A stretch of DNA of 64,000 nt from Actinoplanes ianthinogenes. GTDB taxonomy: Bacteria > Actinomycetota > Actinomycetes > Mycobacteriales > Micromonosporaceae. The notes under the pieces are model-generated. The model saw only the letters and a program-made list of their open reading frames with translations. It did no database searches and was not told where the DNA came from. Both the position numbers and the translations under genes were made by a program. Below, piece by piece: positions 9,499-23,634 of this stretch. Numbering within the stretch: the first letter of the stretch is position 1; every line of letters begins with the position of its first letter. The stretch lies in contig NZ_AP023356.1 in assembly GCF_018324205.1 (NCBI RefSeq), forward strand, positions 7,193,501 to 7,257,500. Reading direction: 5' to 3'.

Positions 9499-10182
9499 AT
9501 GGCGGACGTGCTGGTGATCGAGGATGATCGCGACATCCGGGAGGCGGTCGACCGGCTCCTGTCCATGGCCGGGCACGCCGTGCGGCTCTGCGAGACCGCG
9601 CTCGACGGGCTGCGCGAGCTGACCCGCCGGCCCCCCGACGTCGTGGTTCTCGACCTCAACCTGCCGGATCTCGACGGCGCCGCGGTGCTGCGCGGCATCC
9701 GCTCGGCGTCCGCGGTGCCGGTGGTCGTCGCCACCGCGCGTGGCGAGGAGAGCGAGATGATCCGCCTGCTGCGGGCCGGCGCCGACGACTACGTGGTGAA
9801 GCCGTACTCGGCCGAGCAGCTGGAGGCACGGATCGCCGCGGTGCTGCGGCGCGCCCCCGGTCCGGCCGGCACGACGCTGACGGTGGGCGGGATCGAGCTC
9901 GATCCGGACGGGCGGACCGCCTCGCTCGACGGCGCGCCGCTGCAGCTCTCCCGGCTGGAGTTCGACCTGCTGGCCTACCTCATGCGCCGGGCCGGCAAGG
10001 TGGTCACCCGGCGCCAGGTGCTCGACGACGTCTGGGGTCCGGAGGGCCGCTCGCCGGAGACCGTCGACGTGCACGTGACCTGGCTGCGCCGCAAGCTCGG
10101 CGAGCGCGCGGCGGCGCCGCGTTACCTGCACACCGTGCGCGGGGTCGGCATCCGGCTGTCCGCGCCGGAGGCCACCGGCTGA
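9499..10182 (+). CDS. OmpR/PhoB-family response regulator (227 aa)
   Basis: Cytoplasmic transcription factor. Receiver domain at residues 1-115: acidic pocket E8-D9-D10, phospho-acceptor D52 in VVVLDLNLPD, T79 and K101 (DDYVVKPYS). A winged-helix DNA-binding domain fills residues 125-222, with RLEFDLLAYLMRRAGKVVTR and the typical VDVHVTWLRRKLG recognition region. The cognate sensor kinase gene lies tail to tail, with one base between the two stop codons, instead of following in the same operon. A direct repeat of TTAAGC at 11-bp spacing upstream of the nearby metalloprotease gene is a plausible target for this class of regulator. Confidence 0.95.
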   Translation: MADVLVIEDDRDIREAVDRLLSMAGHAVRLCETALDGLRELTRRPPDVVVLDLNLPDLDGAAVLRGIRSASAVPVVVATARGEESEMIRLLRAGADDYVVKPYSAEQLEARIAAVLRRAPGPAGTTLTVGGIELDPDGRTASLDGAPLQLSRLEFDLLAYLMRRAGKVVTRRQVLDDVWGPEGRSPETVDVHVTWLRRKLGERAAAPRYLHTVRGVGIRLSAPEATG

Positions 10183-10183
10183 G

Positions 10184-11533
10184 CTAACGGGCATGCGCGC
10201 CGCCGAGCCGTCGCCACAGTCCCGGCCGGGACTCCGGAGCGGGGGTGTCGTCGCCCGCCACGCCGAGGGTCAGCACGACCTGCGCGCCGCCCAGGTCGCT
10301 GCGCCCCACGGTGAGCCGGCCGCCGGTGTCGGCGGCGAGCCGCCGGGCGATGTCCAGGCCCAGGCCCGTCGAGTCGGCGCCGCTCGCGCCCCGGGAGACG
10401 GCGGCCTCCGCGTCCCGGAATCCCGGGCCGGCGTCGTCGACGGTGACCGATGCCCAGTCCGGGCCCCGCTGCACCGACACCCGGCAGGCGGCGGTCTCCG
10501 GGGTGTGGTGGAAGACGTTGCCCAGCAGGACGTCGAGGGCCTCGGCGACCATCGAGAAGGCGGCCGGCACGGTGATGCCGGACGGCGGCGGCTGCGTCTG
10601 CCACGGCCGGCCCTGGTCCTCGGCGAGCGCGCCCCAGAACTCGGTCCGGTCGGCCACCACGGCGCCCAGGTCGCAGCGCAGCCGGGGCCGGGCCGCCAGC
10701 GGCCGCGCGGCCTCGACGATCACGGCGTTGATCTCCTGTTCCAGGCGGTCGACCAGCCGTGCCTGCCGGTCGCGGTCGGCGCCGGGCGACAGCGTCTCGG
10801 TGTTCAGCCGCAGCGCCGTCAGTGGCACCCGGAGCCGGTGTGACAGGTTCGCCGCGAGGGCTCGCTCGGTGGCCAGCAGCTCGGTGAACCGGTCGGCGAG
10901 CACGTTCAGCGCGCCGCCGACGTCCTCGATCTCCCGCGGGCCGCTCGGGCGGACCCGGGCATGCAGGCTGCCCGCCCCCAGGGCGGTGGCGGTCCGGGCC
11001 AGGTCCTGGCTGGCCCGCACGACCCGGGCGGCGAGCCGGTCGGCCAGCAACGTCGAGACGCCCACCAGCACGATCGCCTCGCCGATCAGCACCAGCCAGG
11101 CCAGGCCGACGCCGGCGCGCAGGGCGTCGGCCGGCACGTAGACCTCGATCACCGCGGTCAGTCCCTCGGGCAGCGCCACCGGCCTCAGGTACACCTGGCC
11201 CCCGGCCACCTGGACGGTGGTGGCGACCTGCCGCTGCCGGACGCGCCCGACGGCGCCGGTGTCGACCCGCGAGGTGCCGACCGTCCCGAGCCTGGGCAGG
11301 TGCGCCGCCAACTGTCCCTGCTTGCCGGCCTCGGTGCTCATGATCGAGTTGAGGACCAGGTCGCGATCGGTGGCGACCACCAGCACGGCCGACAGCCCGA
11401 GAGCCTGCCGCTCCGCCTCGCGCAGCGCGCGATCCCGGACCGCGGTGCGCACGAGCATGGCGAGCGGGATGACGAACGCCAGCGCCACCAGTGTGGTCAC
11501 CGCGAGGGCGACCCAAACATAACTGCGTCTCAT
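10184..11533 (-). CDS. Sensor histidine kinase (449 aa)
   Basis: Membrane sensor kinase, presumed partner of the convergent OmpR-family regulator. TM1 at residues 7-29, an extracytoplasmic domain of about 110 residues, and TM2 around 143-165 (AWLVLIGEAIVLVGVSTLL). These are followed by a HAMP-like stretch and a dimerisation helix with the phospho-acceptor H232 in NLSHRLRVPLTAL. The ATPase domain has an N-box with the sequence LLGNVFHHTPE, a DDAGPGF G1 box and a GLGLDIARRLA G2 box. The N-box has NVFHH where NAxxH is common. Transcription starts from the AT-rich region shared with the metalloprotease promoter. Confidence 0.93.
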   Translation of the reverse strand: MRRSYVWVALAVTTLVALAFVIPLAMLVRTAVRDRALREAERQALGLSAVLVVATDRDLVLNSIMSTEAGKQGQLAAHLPRLGTVGTSRVDTGAVGRVRQRQVATTVQVAGGQVYLRPVALPEGLTAVIEVYVPADALRAGVGLAWLVLIGEAIVLVGVSTLLADRLAARVVRASQDLARTATALGAGSLHARVRPSGPREIEDVGGALNVLADRFTELLATERALAANLSHRLRVPLTALRLNTETLSPGADRDRQARLVDRLEQEINAVIVEAARPLAARPRLRCDLGAVVADRTEFWGALAEDQGRPWQTQPPPSGITVPAAFSMVAEALDVLLGNVFHHTPETAACRVSVQRGPDWASVTVDDAGPGFRDAEAAVSRGASGADSTGLGLDIARRLAADTGGRLTVGRSDLGGAQVVLTLGVAGDDTPAPESRPGLWRRLGGAHAR

Positions 11534-11928
11534 TCCCCGACCGCCGCTAATGGAAAGATCAGGTGCCGACCATAGCGGTCGCTGGTGATCCGCGCGATTC
11601 TCGCCGGTGGAATCTTAAGAGCGCCGGAAGACCAGCTTTCGGTACGATCACGGACCGCTCCCCGGCTGGCCAGGGCGACCGGTGACGATACGGGTACCTG
11701 TCGTCGATGTCCGGCGTCGGCTCGATAAAGCTTGGCGAAAGCCCTCCGTAAGACGCTGAACCTCAGCCTTATCGATGGTTAAGCATTTCTTAAGCGCATT
11801 GACGCGGTCATTCCCGCGCCCGAAAACTGGCCCTCGCTCGACAGCCGAGCATTCCCTCAGCTCGCGACGGCGGGACGACCGGGCACCACCCGGCGTCGGC
11901 GCCGCGATCACTCGTGCAAGGAGCACCG
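11534..11928. promoter_or_regulatory. 395-bp divergent regulatory region between kinase and metalloprotease genes
   Basis: No credible gene in either strand. The stretch 11740-11810 is markedly less GC-rich than the surroundings and must hold the metalloprotease promoter; the kinase promoter must lie near 11540-11640. Several TTAAG-containing words occur (near 11612, 11779 and 11790). An AAGGAG ribosome site at 11917-11922 serves the TTG start at 11929. I could not assign -35/-10 boxes with confidence. Confidence 0.6.
11779..11795 (+). promoter_or_regulatory. Direct repeat TTAAGC-N5-TTAAGC, candidate response-regulator site
   Basis: Two identical hexamers at 11779-11784 and 11790-11795, spaced one helical turn (11 bp) apart. 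This is the geometry OmpR/PhoB-family dimers recognise. An OmpR-family regulator is encoded 1.6 kb away, and the site sits in the AT-rich part of the metalloprotease upstream region. Binding is inference. Confidence 0.4.
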
Positions 11929-13950
11929 TTGAAACACAAAGTCGCCCTGGCGGCCGGGATCGCGGCGGTCACCGTCGCCGGCTCCCTCGCCCTCACCATG
12001 CCGGACGGGAACGCGGCCACGTCCCCGGCGGCCAAGGCCGAGCCCACCACCCCCGGCTCGGTCCCGACGGCGGTCGCCACATCCCGGGCGACGTCCTCCG
12101 CGGCCGCCCTGGTGGCGAAGAAGCCGAAGCTGTTCTTCAAGAGCGGCCACGACGAGCTGGTCCGCCGCCAGGTGGTCAGCCAGGCCGGCCTCCAGTACGT
12201 CTCGTACACCCGGTCGTACCAGGGCCTGCCGGTCGAGGGCGGCGACGCGGTCGTGGTCACCGACGCCAACGGCTCGGTGCTCGGCAACTACGTGGCCCAG
12301 GACCAGGCGCTGTCCGTCGGCACCACGGCGAAGGTCTCCGCCAAGGCGGCCGTCCGCACGGCGCGGCGGCAGCTGGCCAAGGTCGACTCCGTGGACGGCA
12401 GCACCCTCAAGGTGGTCGCCCGCGAGGCCGGGATCCTGGCGTACGAGGTGATCCTCTCCGGCCGCAAGCGGGTCGACGGCGCCCTGGTCCCCAGCCACCT
12501 GCACGTGTTCGTGGACGCGAGCACCGGCAAGGTGCTGAGCGACCTGACCCGCGACGACGTCGTGGACGCCACCGGGCACGGCGCCTACTACGGCGACGTG
12601 ACGATCAGCACCACCGGCTCGGGCGGCCGGTTCACCCTGACCGACCCGACGCGTCCCGGGCTCCAGTGCGGCGGGCAGAACGGCGCCGCGTTCAGCGCCA
12701 CGACCGACACCTGGGGCACCGGCAACGCCACCGACCTGGTCACCGGCTGCGTCGACGCGATGTACACCGTCTCGCAGGAGTGGAACATGCTGCGGGACTG
12801 GCTGGGCCGCGACGGCATCGACGGCAACGGCCACGCCTTCCCGATCCGGCTGGGCCTGGACGACGTCAACGCGTTCTGGAACGGCTCGCGGGTCGAGATC
12901 GGGCACTCCTCCGACAACCGGCGGCTGCTCACCGTGATGGACGTGCTGGGCCACGAGTTCGGGCACGCCATCAACCAGTTCACCCCGGGCGGGTCGAGCA
13001 GCGGCAACGAGGCCGGCGGCCTGAACGAGTCCACCGGCGACATCTTCGGCGCGCTGACCGAGTTCTTCGCGAACGACGCGCACGACCCCGGTGACTACAC
13101 CGTGGGCGAGATGGCCAACCTGGCCGGCAGCGGACCGATCCGCAACATGGCCGACCCGTCGAAGCTCGGCGACCCGAACTGCTTCTCCAGCGCCATCCCC
13201 AGCACCGAGGTGCACGCCGCGGCGGGTCCGCAGAACCACTGGTTCTACCTGCTCGCCGAGGGCAGCCGGCCCACCAACGGGCAGCCGGCCAGTCCGACCT
13301 GCAACAACAGCACGGTGACCGGCCTGGGCATCCGGAAGGCCGGCAAGATCTACATGGCCACGCTGATGCGCAAGACCAGCGGCTGGACGCACGCGAAGGC
13401 CCGGGCCGCCTCAGTGGCCGCGGCGGCGCAGCTGTTCGGCAACGGCACCGAGTGCGCCACCGTCAAGGCGGCGTGGAACGCGGTCAGCGTCCCGGCCGCC
13501 GCGGGCGAGCCGTCCTGCACCGGCGGCGCCCCCAGCAGCCCCGCCGCGACGCCGACCGCCACCGCCACCGCCACGCCGACCGCCACGGCAACGGCCACGC
13601 CGACCGGCACCGGCTCGCCGACCGGCACGCCGTCGGGTGACTGCCAGACCGGTTTCGCCTCGCACGACAGCGGCGCCGTCGCCGCCGGAGCGACCGCGGT
13701 GACCAGCACCTTCACCGCGAGCAGCGGCCGGCACGCCGCCTGCCTGGCCGGTCCGTCCGGGGCCGACTTCGACCTCTACCTGGACAAGAACGTGAACGGG
13801 CGGTGGACCAACGTGGCCCGCTCGACCGGTGAGACGGCGCGGGAGAACCTCGCGTACACCGGAACCGCCGGGACCTACCGGTACCGGATTGTCTCGTACG
13901 CCGGGTCCGGCAACGCCGTGCTCGGCTGGAACGCACCCACCGGCAGCTGA
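11929..13950 (+). CDS. Secreted M4-family (thermolysin-like) metallopeptidase with PPC domain (673 aa)
   Basis: Secreted zinc endopeptidase. I choose the TTG at 11929 because AAGGAG lies six bases upstream and a clean signal peptide follows (KHKVALAAGIAAVTVAGSLAL). A GTG at 11914 is an in-frame alternative but would precede the ribosome site. An FTP/PepSY-type propeptide covers about 40-215. The catalytic domain has zinc ligands H342 and H346 and catalytic E343 in HEFGHAINQF, and third ligand E367 in NESTGD. A Thr/Ala/Pro linker (TATATATPTATA) leads to a C-terminal pre-peptidase C-terminal domain (about 570-673) with DFDLYLDKN. Such propeptides are normally autoprocessed. The lipoprotein gene follows 28 bp downstream. 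Confidence 0.93.
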   Translation: MKHKVALAAGIAAVTVAGSLALTMPDGNAATSPAAKAEPTTPGSVPTAVATSRATSSAAALVAKKPKLFFKSGHDELVRRQVVSQAGLQYVSYTRSYQGLPVEGGDAVVVTDANGSVLGNYVAQDQALSVGTTAKVSAKAAVRTARRQLAKVDSVDGSTLKVVAREAGILAYEVILSGRKRVDGALVPSHLHVFVDASTGKVLSDLTRDDVVDATGHGAYYGDVTISTTGSGGRFTLTDPTRPGLQCGGQNGAAFSATTDTWGTGNATDLVTGCVDAMYTVSQEWNMLRDWLGRDGIDGNGHAFPIRLGLDDVNAFWNGSRVEIGHSSDNRRLLTVMDVLGHEFGHAINQFTPGGSSSGNEAGGLNESTGDIFGALTEFFANDAHDPGDYTVGEMANLAGSGPIRNMADPSKLGDPNCFSSAIPSTEVHAAAGPQNHWFYLLAEGSRPTNGQPASPTCNNSTVTGLGIRKAGKIYMATLMRKTSGWTHAKARAASVAAAAQLFGNGTECATVKAAWNAVSVPAAAGEPSCTGGAPSSPAATPTATATATPTATATATPTGTGSPTGTPSGDCQTGFASHDSGAVAAGATAVTSTFTASSGRHAACLAGPSGADFDLYLDKNVNGRWTNVARSTGETARENLAYTGTAGTYRYRIVSYAGSGNAVLGWNAPTGS

Positions 13951-13978
13951 GGCCGGTACCACGAAGGAGGGGGCCGAG

Positions 13979-14545
13979 GTGCGTACGTCGCGCCTTCCCG
14001 TGATCCTGGTCGCGCTGCTGCTCAGCGGCGTGGCCGGGTGCGCGGACAACATTGACGGTGCGGCCTCGGGGAGCACGCCGCCGGCGTCCTCGCCGGCGGC
14101 GACCGAAACCGCCGAGACGACCGCGGCCGCCGGGGCGAGCGAGCCGGCCGGGGCGAGCGAGCCGGCCGGGACCGAGGCGACCGAGGCGACCGGGGCGGCC
14201 GAGAAGGCGTTCCCGCTGACCGTGACGCGCCGGGGAGGCTTCGCCGGCGTCGACGACCGCGTGGTCATCGCGGCCGACGGCTCGGCGGCGGTGACCCATC
14301 GGGGGCAGCCGCCCGCGCGGACCTCGCTGTCCGCCGGCACGATGGCCGAACTGCGCCGGCTGCTGACGGCGCCCGAGTTCGCCGGTCGATGGACGCCCTC
14401 GGCGTCGCCGGCGGTGTGCGCCGACGGCTACCAGTACGAGATCGTCAGCGCGTCGGTGACCACCGCCGTGTACGGCTGCGACGCGTCACACACCATCGCG
14501 CAACACCCGGTGCTGACCCTGATCGCGGGTCTGTTCCGGAACTGA
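13979..14545 (+). CDS. Putative lipoprotein (188 aa)
   Basis: Function unknown. GTG start at 13979 with GAAGGAGGG six to ten bases upstream. The signal peptide ends in the lipobox LSGVAGC, so Cys21 should be lipidated and the protein anchored outside the membrane. A low-complexity linker with GASEPA direct repeats and TEAT repeats spans about 35-75. The C-terminal domain of about 110 residues (FPLTVTRRGGFAGVDDRVVI onward) has two cysteines, in PAVCADGY and VYGCDAS, that may pair. Probably cotranscribed with the metalloprotease. Ends at a strong hairpin. Confidence 0.8.
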   Translation: MRTSRLPVILVALLLSGVAGCADNIDGAASGSTPPASSPAATETAETTAAAGASEPAGASEPAGTEATEATGAAEKAFPLTVTRRGGFAGVDDRVVIAADGSAAVTHRGQPPARTSLSAGTMAELRRLLTAPEFAGRWTPSASPAVCADGYQYEIVSASVTTAVYGCDASHTIAQHPVLTLIAGLFRN

Positions 14546-14590
14546 CGACGCCGGCGGGCCACCGTGATCCGGTGGCCCGCCGGCGTCGTC
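14544..14590. terminator. 20-bp perfect stem, bidirectional terminator
   Basis: Arms 14544-14563 and 14571-14590 are exact inverted complements around a 7-nt loop (GTGATCC). It lies between the convergent lipoprotein and acyl-CoA carboxylase genes and overlaps the end of the lipoprotein stop codon. There is no U-tract, as is common in high-GC actinobacteria. Confidence 0.8.
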
Positions 14591-14592
14591 GT

Positions 14593-14646
14593 CCTGCAAG
14601 CGGAAGTCGCCCTGCAAGCGGATGTCGTCCTGCAAGCGGATGTCGT
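14593..14646 (+). repeat. Three tandem 18-bp repeats after the terminator
   Basis: Units begin at 14593, 14611 and 14629 with CCTGCAAGCGGATGTCGT; the first has two substitutions. They abut the hairpin and end 12 bp before the carboxylase stop codon. No function is evident. Confidence 0.75.
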
Positions 14647-14658
14647 CCTACCAGTGGA

Positions 14659-20115
<5,457 letters not shown>

Positions 20116-20216
20116 CCGATCGAGCCCTTACCTCGGCAAAAACCTTCGCCAGGAGACTACAGGTGGTAAGGCGAGTTGAGGGTTAACCGCCCTGCTCCGG
20201 ATGCGTCTAGGGGTTA

Positions 20217-20250
20217 CTGGCCGGTACTACTGAGCAGTAGGACCGGCCAG
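20217..20250 (-). terminator. 16-bp stem terminator of the acylase gene
   Basis: Arms 20217-20232 and 20235-20250 pair at 15 of 16 positions around a 2-nt centre. It lies nine bases beyond the acylase stop codon and in the 144-bp space upstream of the carboxylase start. No long U-tract. Confidence 0.7.
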
Positions 20251-20259
20251 CGCAACCCA

Positions 20260-23200
20260 TCAATGAGAGTAGATCTCCATCTCATATATCGAGAGGCCGT
20301 ACTTCGTCGCCCGGGTCTGCCCGGTCAGCCGGACATACCGCGCATCGACCGGCGTCGTCACGACGGTGTCGATGCCGCCGTCGCTCCCGGCCACGGCCGC
20401 CACCGGGGTCCAGGTGCTGCCATCGGCCGAGGTTTCAATCTTGTACGCCGACGCGTAGGCCGACTCCCAGGAGACCACCACCCGGGCGACCCGCGTGGTG
20501 GCGCCCAGGTCCACCCGGAGCCACTGGTTGTCCGACCACGAGCTGGCCCACCGGCTGCCCGGCTTGCCGTCGACCGCGTTGCTCGCCGGATACCCGAGCT
20601 GCGTGCTCGACGCGCTGACGCTCTTCCCGGCGGCCAGGTTGCTCACCGCGTCACCCCGCTTCGCGGGAAAGGACACCACCTGCTGGTACGTCGGCCGGTT
20701 CTGCCAGCCGATCAGGGAGTGCGTGATCCCGCCCAGCGGCGACTGGAGGATCGCGTCGGCGCACCACTGGTCGCCCGCCGAGCAGTGGGCGTCAGCCGGG
20801 TAGGTGGTCGCGGCCGGCTCGGCGAGAGCGCTGCTCAGGCTGGTCAGCAGGGCGCTCCGGCAGGCGCCGATCGCTCCGCCGCCGCAGTACTTCGTGGACC
20901 AGTTCGGCACCGCGTCGCCGAGCACCGAGCGCAGGTCCTTGTCGACCCAGCCCCACCAGCCGTACTGGAAGGACGATCCCTTGTGGGCCTGCGACTCGTT
21001 GGCCGAGGTCGGCAGGCCGGAGACCGGCCCGGTCTGCCCGCCGGACGGCGACTCGTTGATCTGCAACGCGTCCACCAGGGAGCCGAACAGATCGGTGCCC
21101 AGCCCGGTGGCGAACTGCGCCTGCACCAGCTTCGGCCACCAGGCGTCGAAGATCCGGATGGCGTCGGCGTCGGCGTACGCCTTGCTGCCGGCCGCCGTCT
21201 CCTTGCGCAGCGCGCCGTTGGTGAGCCAGGTGCGCAGCTTGGCGACCGCGGCGGCCTGGGTGGCGTCGGTGACCGTGGCGGTGTCGATCACCCGCAGCAG
21301 CACCGGCAGCACCTTCTTGCCGCGCAGGTCGGTCAGCCCGGCCTGCTCGACCACCTTGAGCAGTGACGCCCGGTCGTACTTCGTCCCGGCCACGATGCCG
21401 GCCTTGAGCGGCGCGTCCAGCAGGTCGCCGCGGTGCACCGAGCCGAAGCTGAAGTTGCCGTCCGCCGCGGAGAAGTCCTTCGCCTGCTTGTTGTTCCAGC
21501 TCACGAAGTAGTCCTGGTTCACCGCCTGCGGGTGCGCGGTGCCGCCGTTCCAGCTGAGCCACTCGTTCGCGGCGTCACCCCAGTTCGGCAGGTTCGGGTC
21601 GACGGTGGACGGCCGGGACGGCTGGGCGCCGGAGGTGTACATCGCGTTCTCGGTGGAGTTGACGTAGAACCAGTTGAACGCGAACGGGATGTGCGAGGCC
21701 GACGTGGTGAACGCCGCGGCGCTGCCCATCTGCTCCGGCTCGTTGAACATCTGGAACCCGATCGCCGAGTCCGCCTCGTGCCCGTACGTCGAGCGCAGCC
21801 GCGCGAACGCCACCGGCGTCCCGCCCACCGTGCCCCGCCAGGTCACCAGGCCGTACCTGGTGCGCTGCACGGTCAGCCGGTACGACCCGGCCGCCGTCGA
21901 GTCGGCCGTCGTCGGCTTCCACGCGTTGGCCCGGGTCAGGTTCTCCATCGCCGTGCACGTCCCGTGGTACAGGTACGACGTGGACGCCGTGGTCGGCGCG
22001 CTGCCGTCGGCGTTGCACAGCCGTACCGCGTACGTGTCGGTGATGTCCTGGATCGACGACGTGGCGCTCCACGCGTAATCCGGTCCGCGGCCCAGCAGCG
22101 TGTACAGGTTGAGCCCGCTGAACGCCACGCCCCGGCTGCTGATCCCCGGCCCCTGCAACTCCTGGAGCATCAGCAGCTGCGGCGCGAAGTACCCGGTCTG
22201 CGGGCCGAACACGGCGACCGGGTGCCCGGTGGCCGAGTTCGCCGCCGACACCACGGCCGCGTTCGACATGCCCCGGCTCGCCTCGCCGATGGTCAGCGAG
22301 CTCAGCGACTTGGCGATCGCGCTGCTGCCGGAGACGCCGGTGGCGGCGGAACCGGTCTTGTCGAAGACGATCTCCTGCGGGACCGCGCTGCCGGCGTCCG
22401 GCATGGCGACACCGGCCGCGTTCGGGTTGCCCGCGCCGTACGGGAAACTCTGCCCGTTGTGCAGCGTCAGCACCGTCTCCGGGTCGTTCTGCGAGCGGAA
22501 CTGCTGCCAGACCTGGTCACCGGCGGTGGTGCCGTATTTCGCCCGGGCCGCGATCCGGACCAGCGCCGACTGCATCTCGGTGCCGCCGCCCCCGCCGAAC
22601 AGGCCACCGATCACCCCGGCCACCGCGATCAGGTCGGTCGGCACGAAGTCCTCCGGGCCGCCGGCGTTGGTGATCGCGTCCAGGTGGCCGGTCAGCACGT
22701 ACTCGCCGGGGCAGTCCCGGGCGGCCATGCAGTCGTCGATGTACTTGTTGACGCCGGCCAGGTACTGGATCACGTCGTCGTAGAGCTGCGCGCCCCGGGT
22801 GCCGGACGCCCGCAGCGCGTCGATCTGCGCCTGGAGGTCGGCCTCGGTGTACGGCGAGTTGCGCCAGACGCTCTGCTCCAGGTCCCGGTTGCCCTCGGCG
22901 CCACCGGCGAACGAGGTGAGCGAGCCCCGCGCCACGTGCCGCATCAGGTCCATCAGGAACAGCCGGTCCTGCGCCCCGGCGTACCCGGCGCCGAACATCG
23001 TCCCGGCCCGGGTGGAGCCGGTGACGTGCGGGATCCCGAGCGAGGAGTCCCGCACGATCGTCACGTCCGCGCGCGGCGACACCGTGCTGGCCACGTTGTT
23101 CGAGGCCACGCCGTAGGAGGAGTCGTTGAAGAAGGAGTTGATCTGGCCGGGAGTCAGCCCGGTGTAGCTGTACGCCAGATTCGCGTACGGCCGGAGCTGG

Positions 23201-23427
23201 TCGTCGGCGTGCGGCGGCTGGGTGCCGAGCACCTGGTGGGCCAGGATCTGTGCGAGATCGGCGTCCCCGTTCTGCCCGGGCGGCAGGATGTCGGAGCACT
23301 CGCCCAGGCAGTAGTCGTTGGTCGCGAACGCCGCGGTGGCCGGCTGTTCGCTCACCTGCACGAGGACTGCGGTGGTCAGGAGCGTTGCGGAGAGGGCAGC
23401 GGTGAGCTGCGAAAAGCGTCGGCGCAT
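20260..23427 (-). CDS. Secreted penicillin-acylase-family (S45, Ntn) hydrolase with C-terminal discoidin domain (1055 aa)
   Basis: Amide hydrolase of the penicillin/aculeacin/acyl-homoserine-lactone acylase superfamily. ATG at 23427 with GAAGGGA upstream. Signal peptide residues 1-33 end in ATAAFA. The segment after MFGAGYAGAQDRLFLMDLMR is the classic alpha-subunit start. The autocatalytic nucleophile is predicted as Ser388 in RGMSNAAVVSAANSATGHP, which aligns with the G-SNAW motif of the family; here Met precedes the Ser where Gly is usual. Residues about 930-1055 form an F5/8 type C carbohydrate-binding domain (NAVDGKPGSRWASSWSDNQW, ending YEMEIYS). Substrate could be an acylated lactone, lipopeptide or beta-lactam. 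The discoidin fusion suggests surface or polysaccharide attachment. Confidence 0.9.
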   Translation of the reverse strand: MRRRFSQLTAALSATLLTTAVLVQVSEQPATAAFATNDYCLGECSDILPPGQNGDADLAQILAHQVLGTQPPHADDQLRPYANLAYSYTGLTPGQINSFFNDSSYGVASNNVASTVSPRADVTIVRDSSLGIPHVTGSTRAGTMFGAGYAGAQDRLFLMDLMRHVARGSLTSFAGGAEGNRDLEQSVWRNSPYTEADLQAQIDALRASGTRGAQLYDDVIQYLAGVNKYIDDCMAARDCPGEYVLTGHLDAITNAGGPEDFVPTDLIAVAGVIGGLFGGGGGTEMQSALVRIAARAKYGTTAGDQVWQQFRSQNDPETVLTLHNGQSFPYGAGNPNAAGVAMPDAGSAVPQEIVFDKTGSAATGVSGSSAIAKSLSSLTIGEASRGMSNAAVVSAANSATGHPVAVFGPQTGYFAPQLLMLQELQGPGISSRGVAFSGLNLYTLLGRGPDYAWSATSSIQDITDTYAVRLCNADGSAPTTASTSYLYHGTCTAMENLTRANAWKPTTADSTAAGSYRLTVQRTRYGLVTWRGTVGGTPVAFARLRSTYGHEADSAIGFQMFNEPEQMGSAAAFTTSASHIPFAFNWFYVNSTENAMYTSGAQPSRPSTVDPNLPNWGDAANEWLSWNGGTAHPQAVNQDYFVSWNNKQAKDFSAADGNFSFGSVHRGDLLDAPLKAGIVAGTKYDRASLLKVVEQAGLTDLRGKKVLPVLLRVIDTATVTDATQAAAVAKLRTWLTNGALRKETAAGSKAYADADAIRIFDAWWPKLVQAQFATGLGTDLFGSLVDALQINESPSGGQTGPVSGLPTSANESQAHKGSSFQYGWWGWVDKDLRSVLGDAVPNWSTKYCGGGAIGACRSALLTSLSSALAEPAATTYPADAHCSAGDQWCADAILQSPLGGITHSLIGWQNRPTYQQVVSFPAKRGDAVSNLAAGKSVSASSTQLGYPASNAVDGKPGSRWASSWSDNQWLRVDLGATTRVARVVVSWESAYASAYKIETSADGSTWTPVAAVAGSDGGIDTVVTTPVDARYVRLTGQTRATKYGLSIYEMEIYSH

Positions 23428-23634
23428 GGACGGGTCCCTTCGGGGAACGCTCGAACGCGAAAATCGTTCATAGATGTTAAAACGTCGATGGATTGCGGCG
23501 CCAGAGCGAACCGCGCCCCGGCGTCCCCCGATCGGGGCACGACCCCGTTCGGGGTGTTGACCGGGCGTTGATGGACGCCAATCCTGGGCGGCGGTCACGG
23601 AACGGCTTCGAACCACCACTGGGGGGTACCGGCG
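23428..23634. promoter_or_regulatory. Divergent promoter region, acylase / conservon
   Basis: 207 bp with no gene. A locally AT-rich stretch (23458-23495) near the acylase side probably holds its promoter. A GGGGGG ribosome site at 23620-23625 serves the cvnA-like start. Confidence 0.5.

Noticed and set aside
11914..11928. GTG at 11914 as metalloprotease start
   Set aside because: It would place the ribosome site inside the coding region. TTG at 11929 has AAGGAG at ideal spacing and gives a normal signal peptide.
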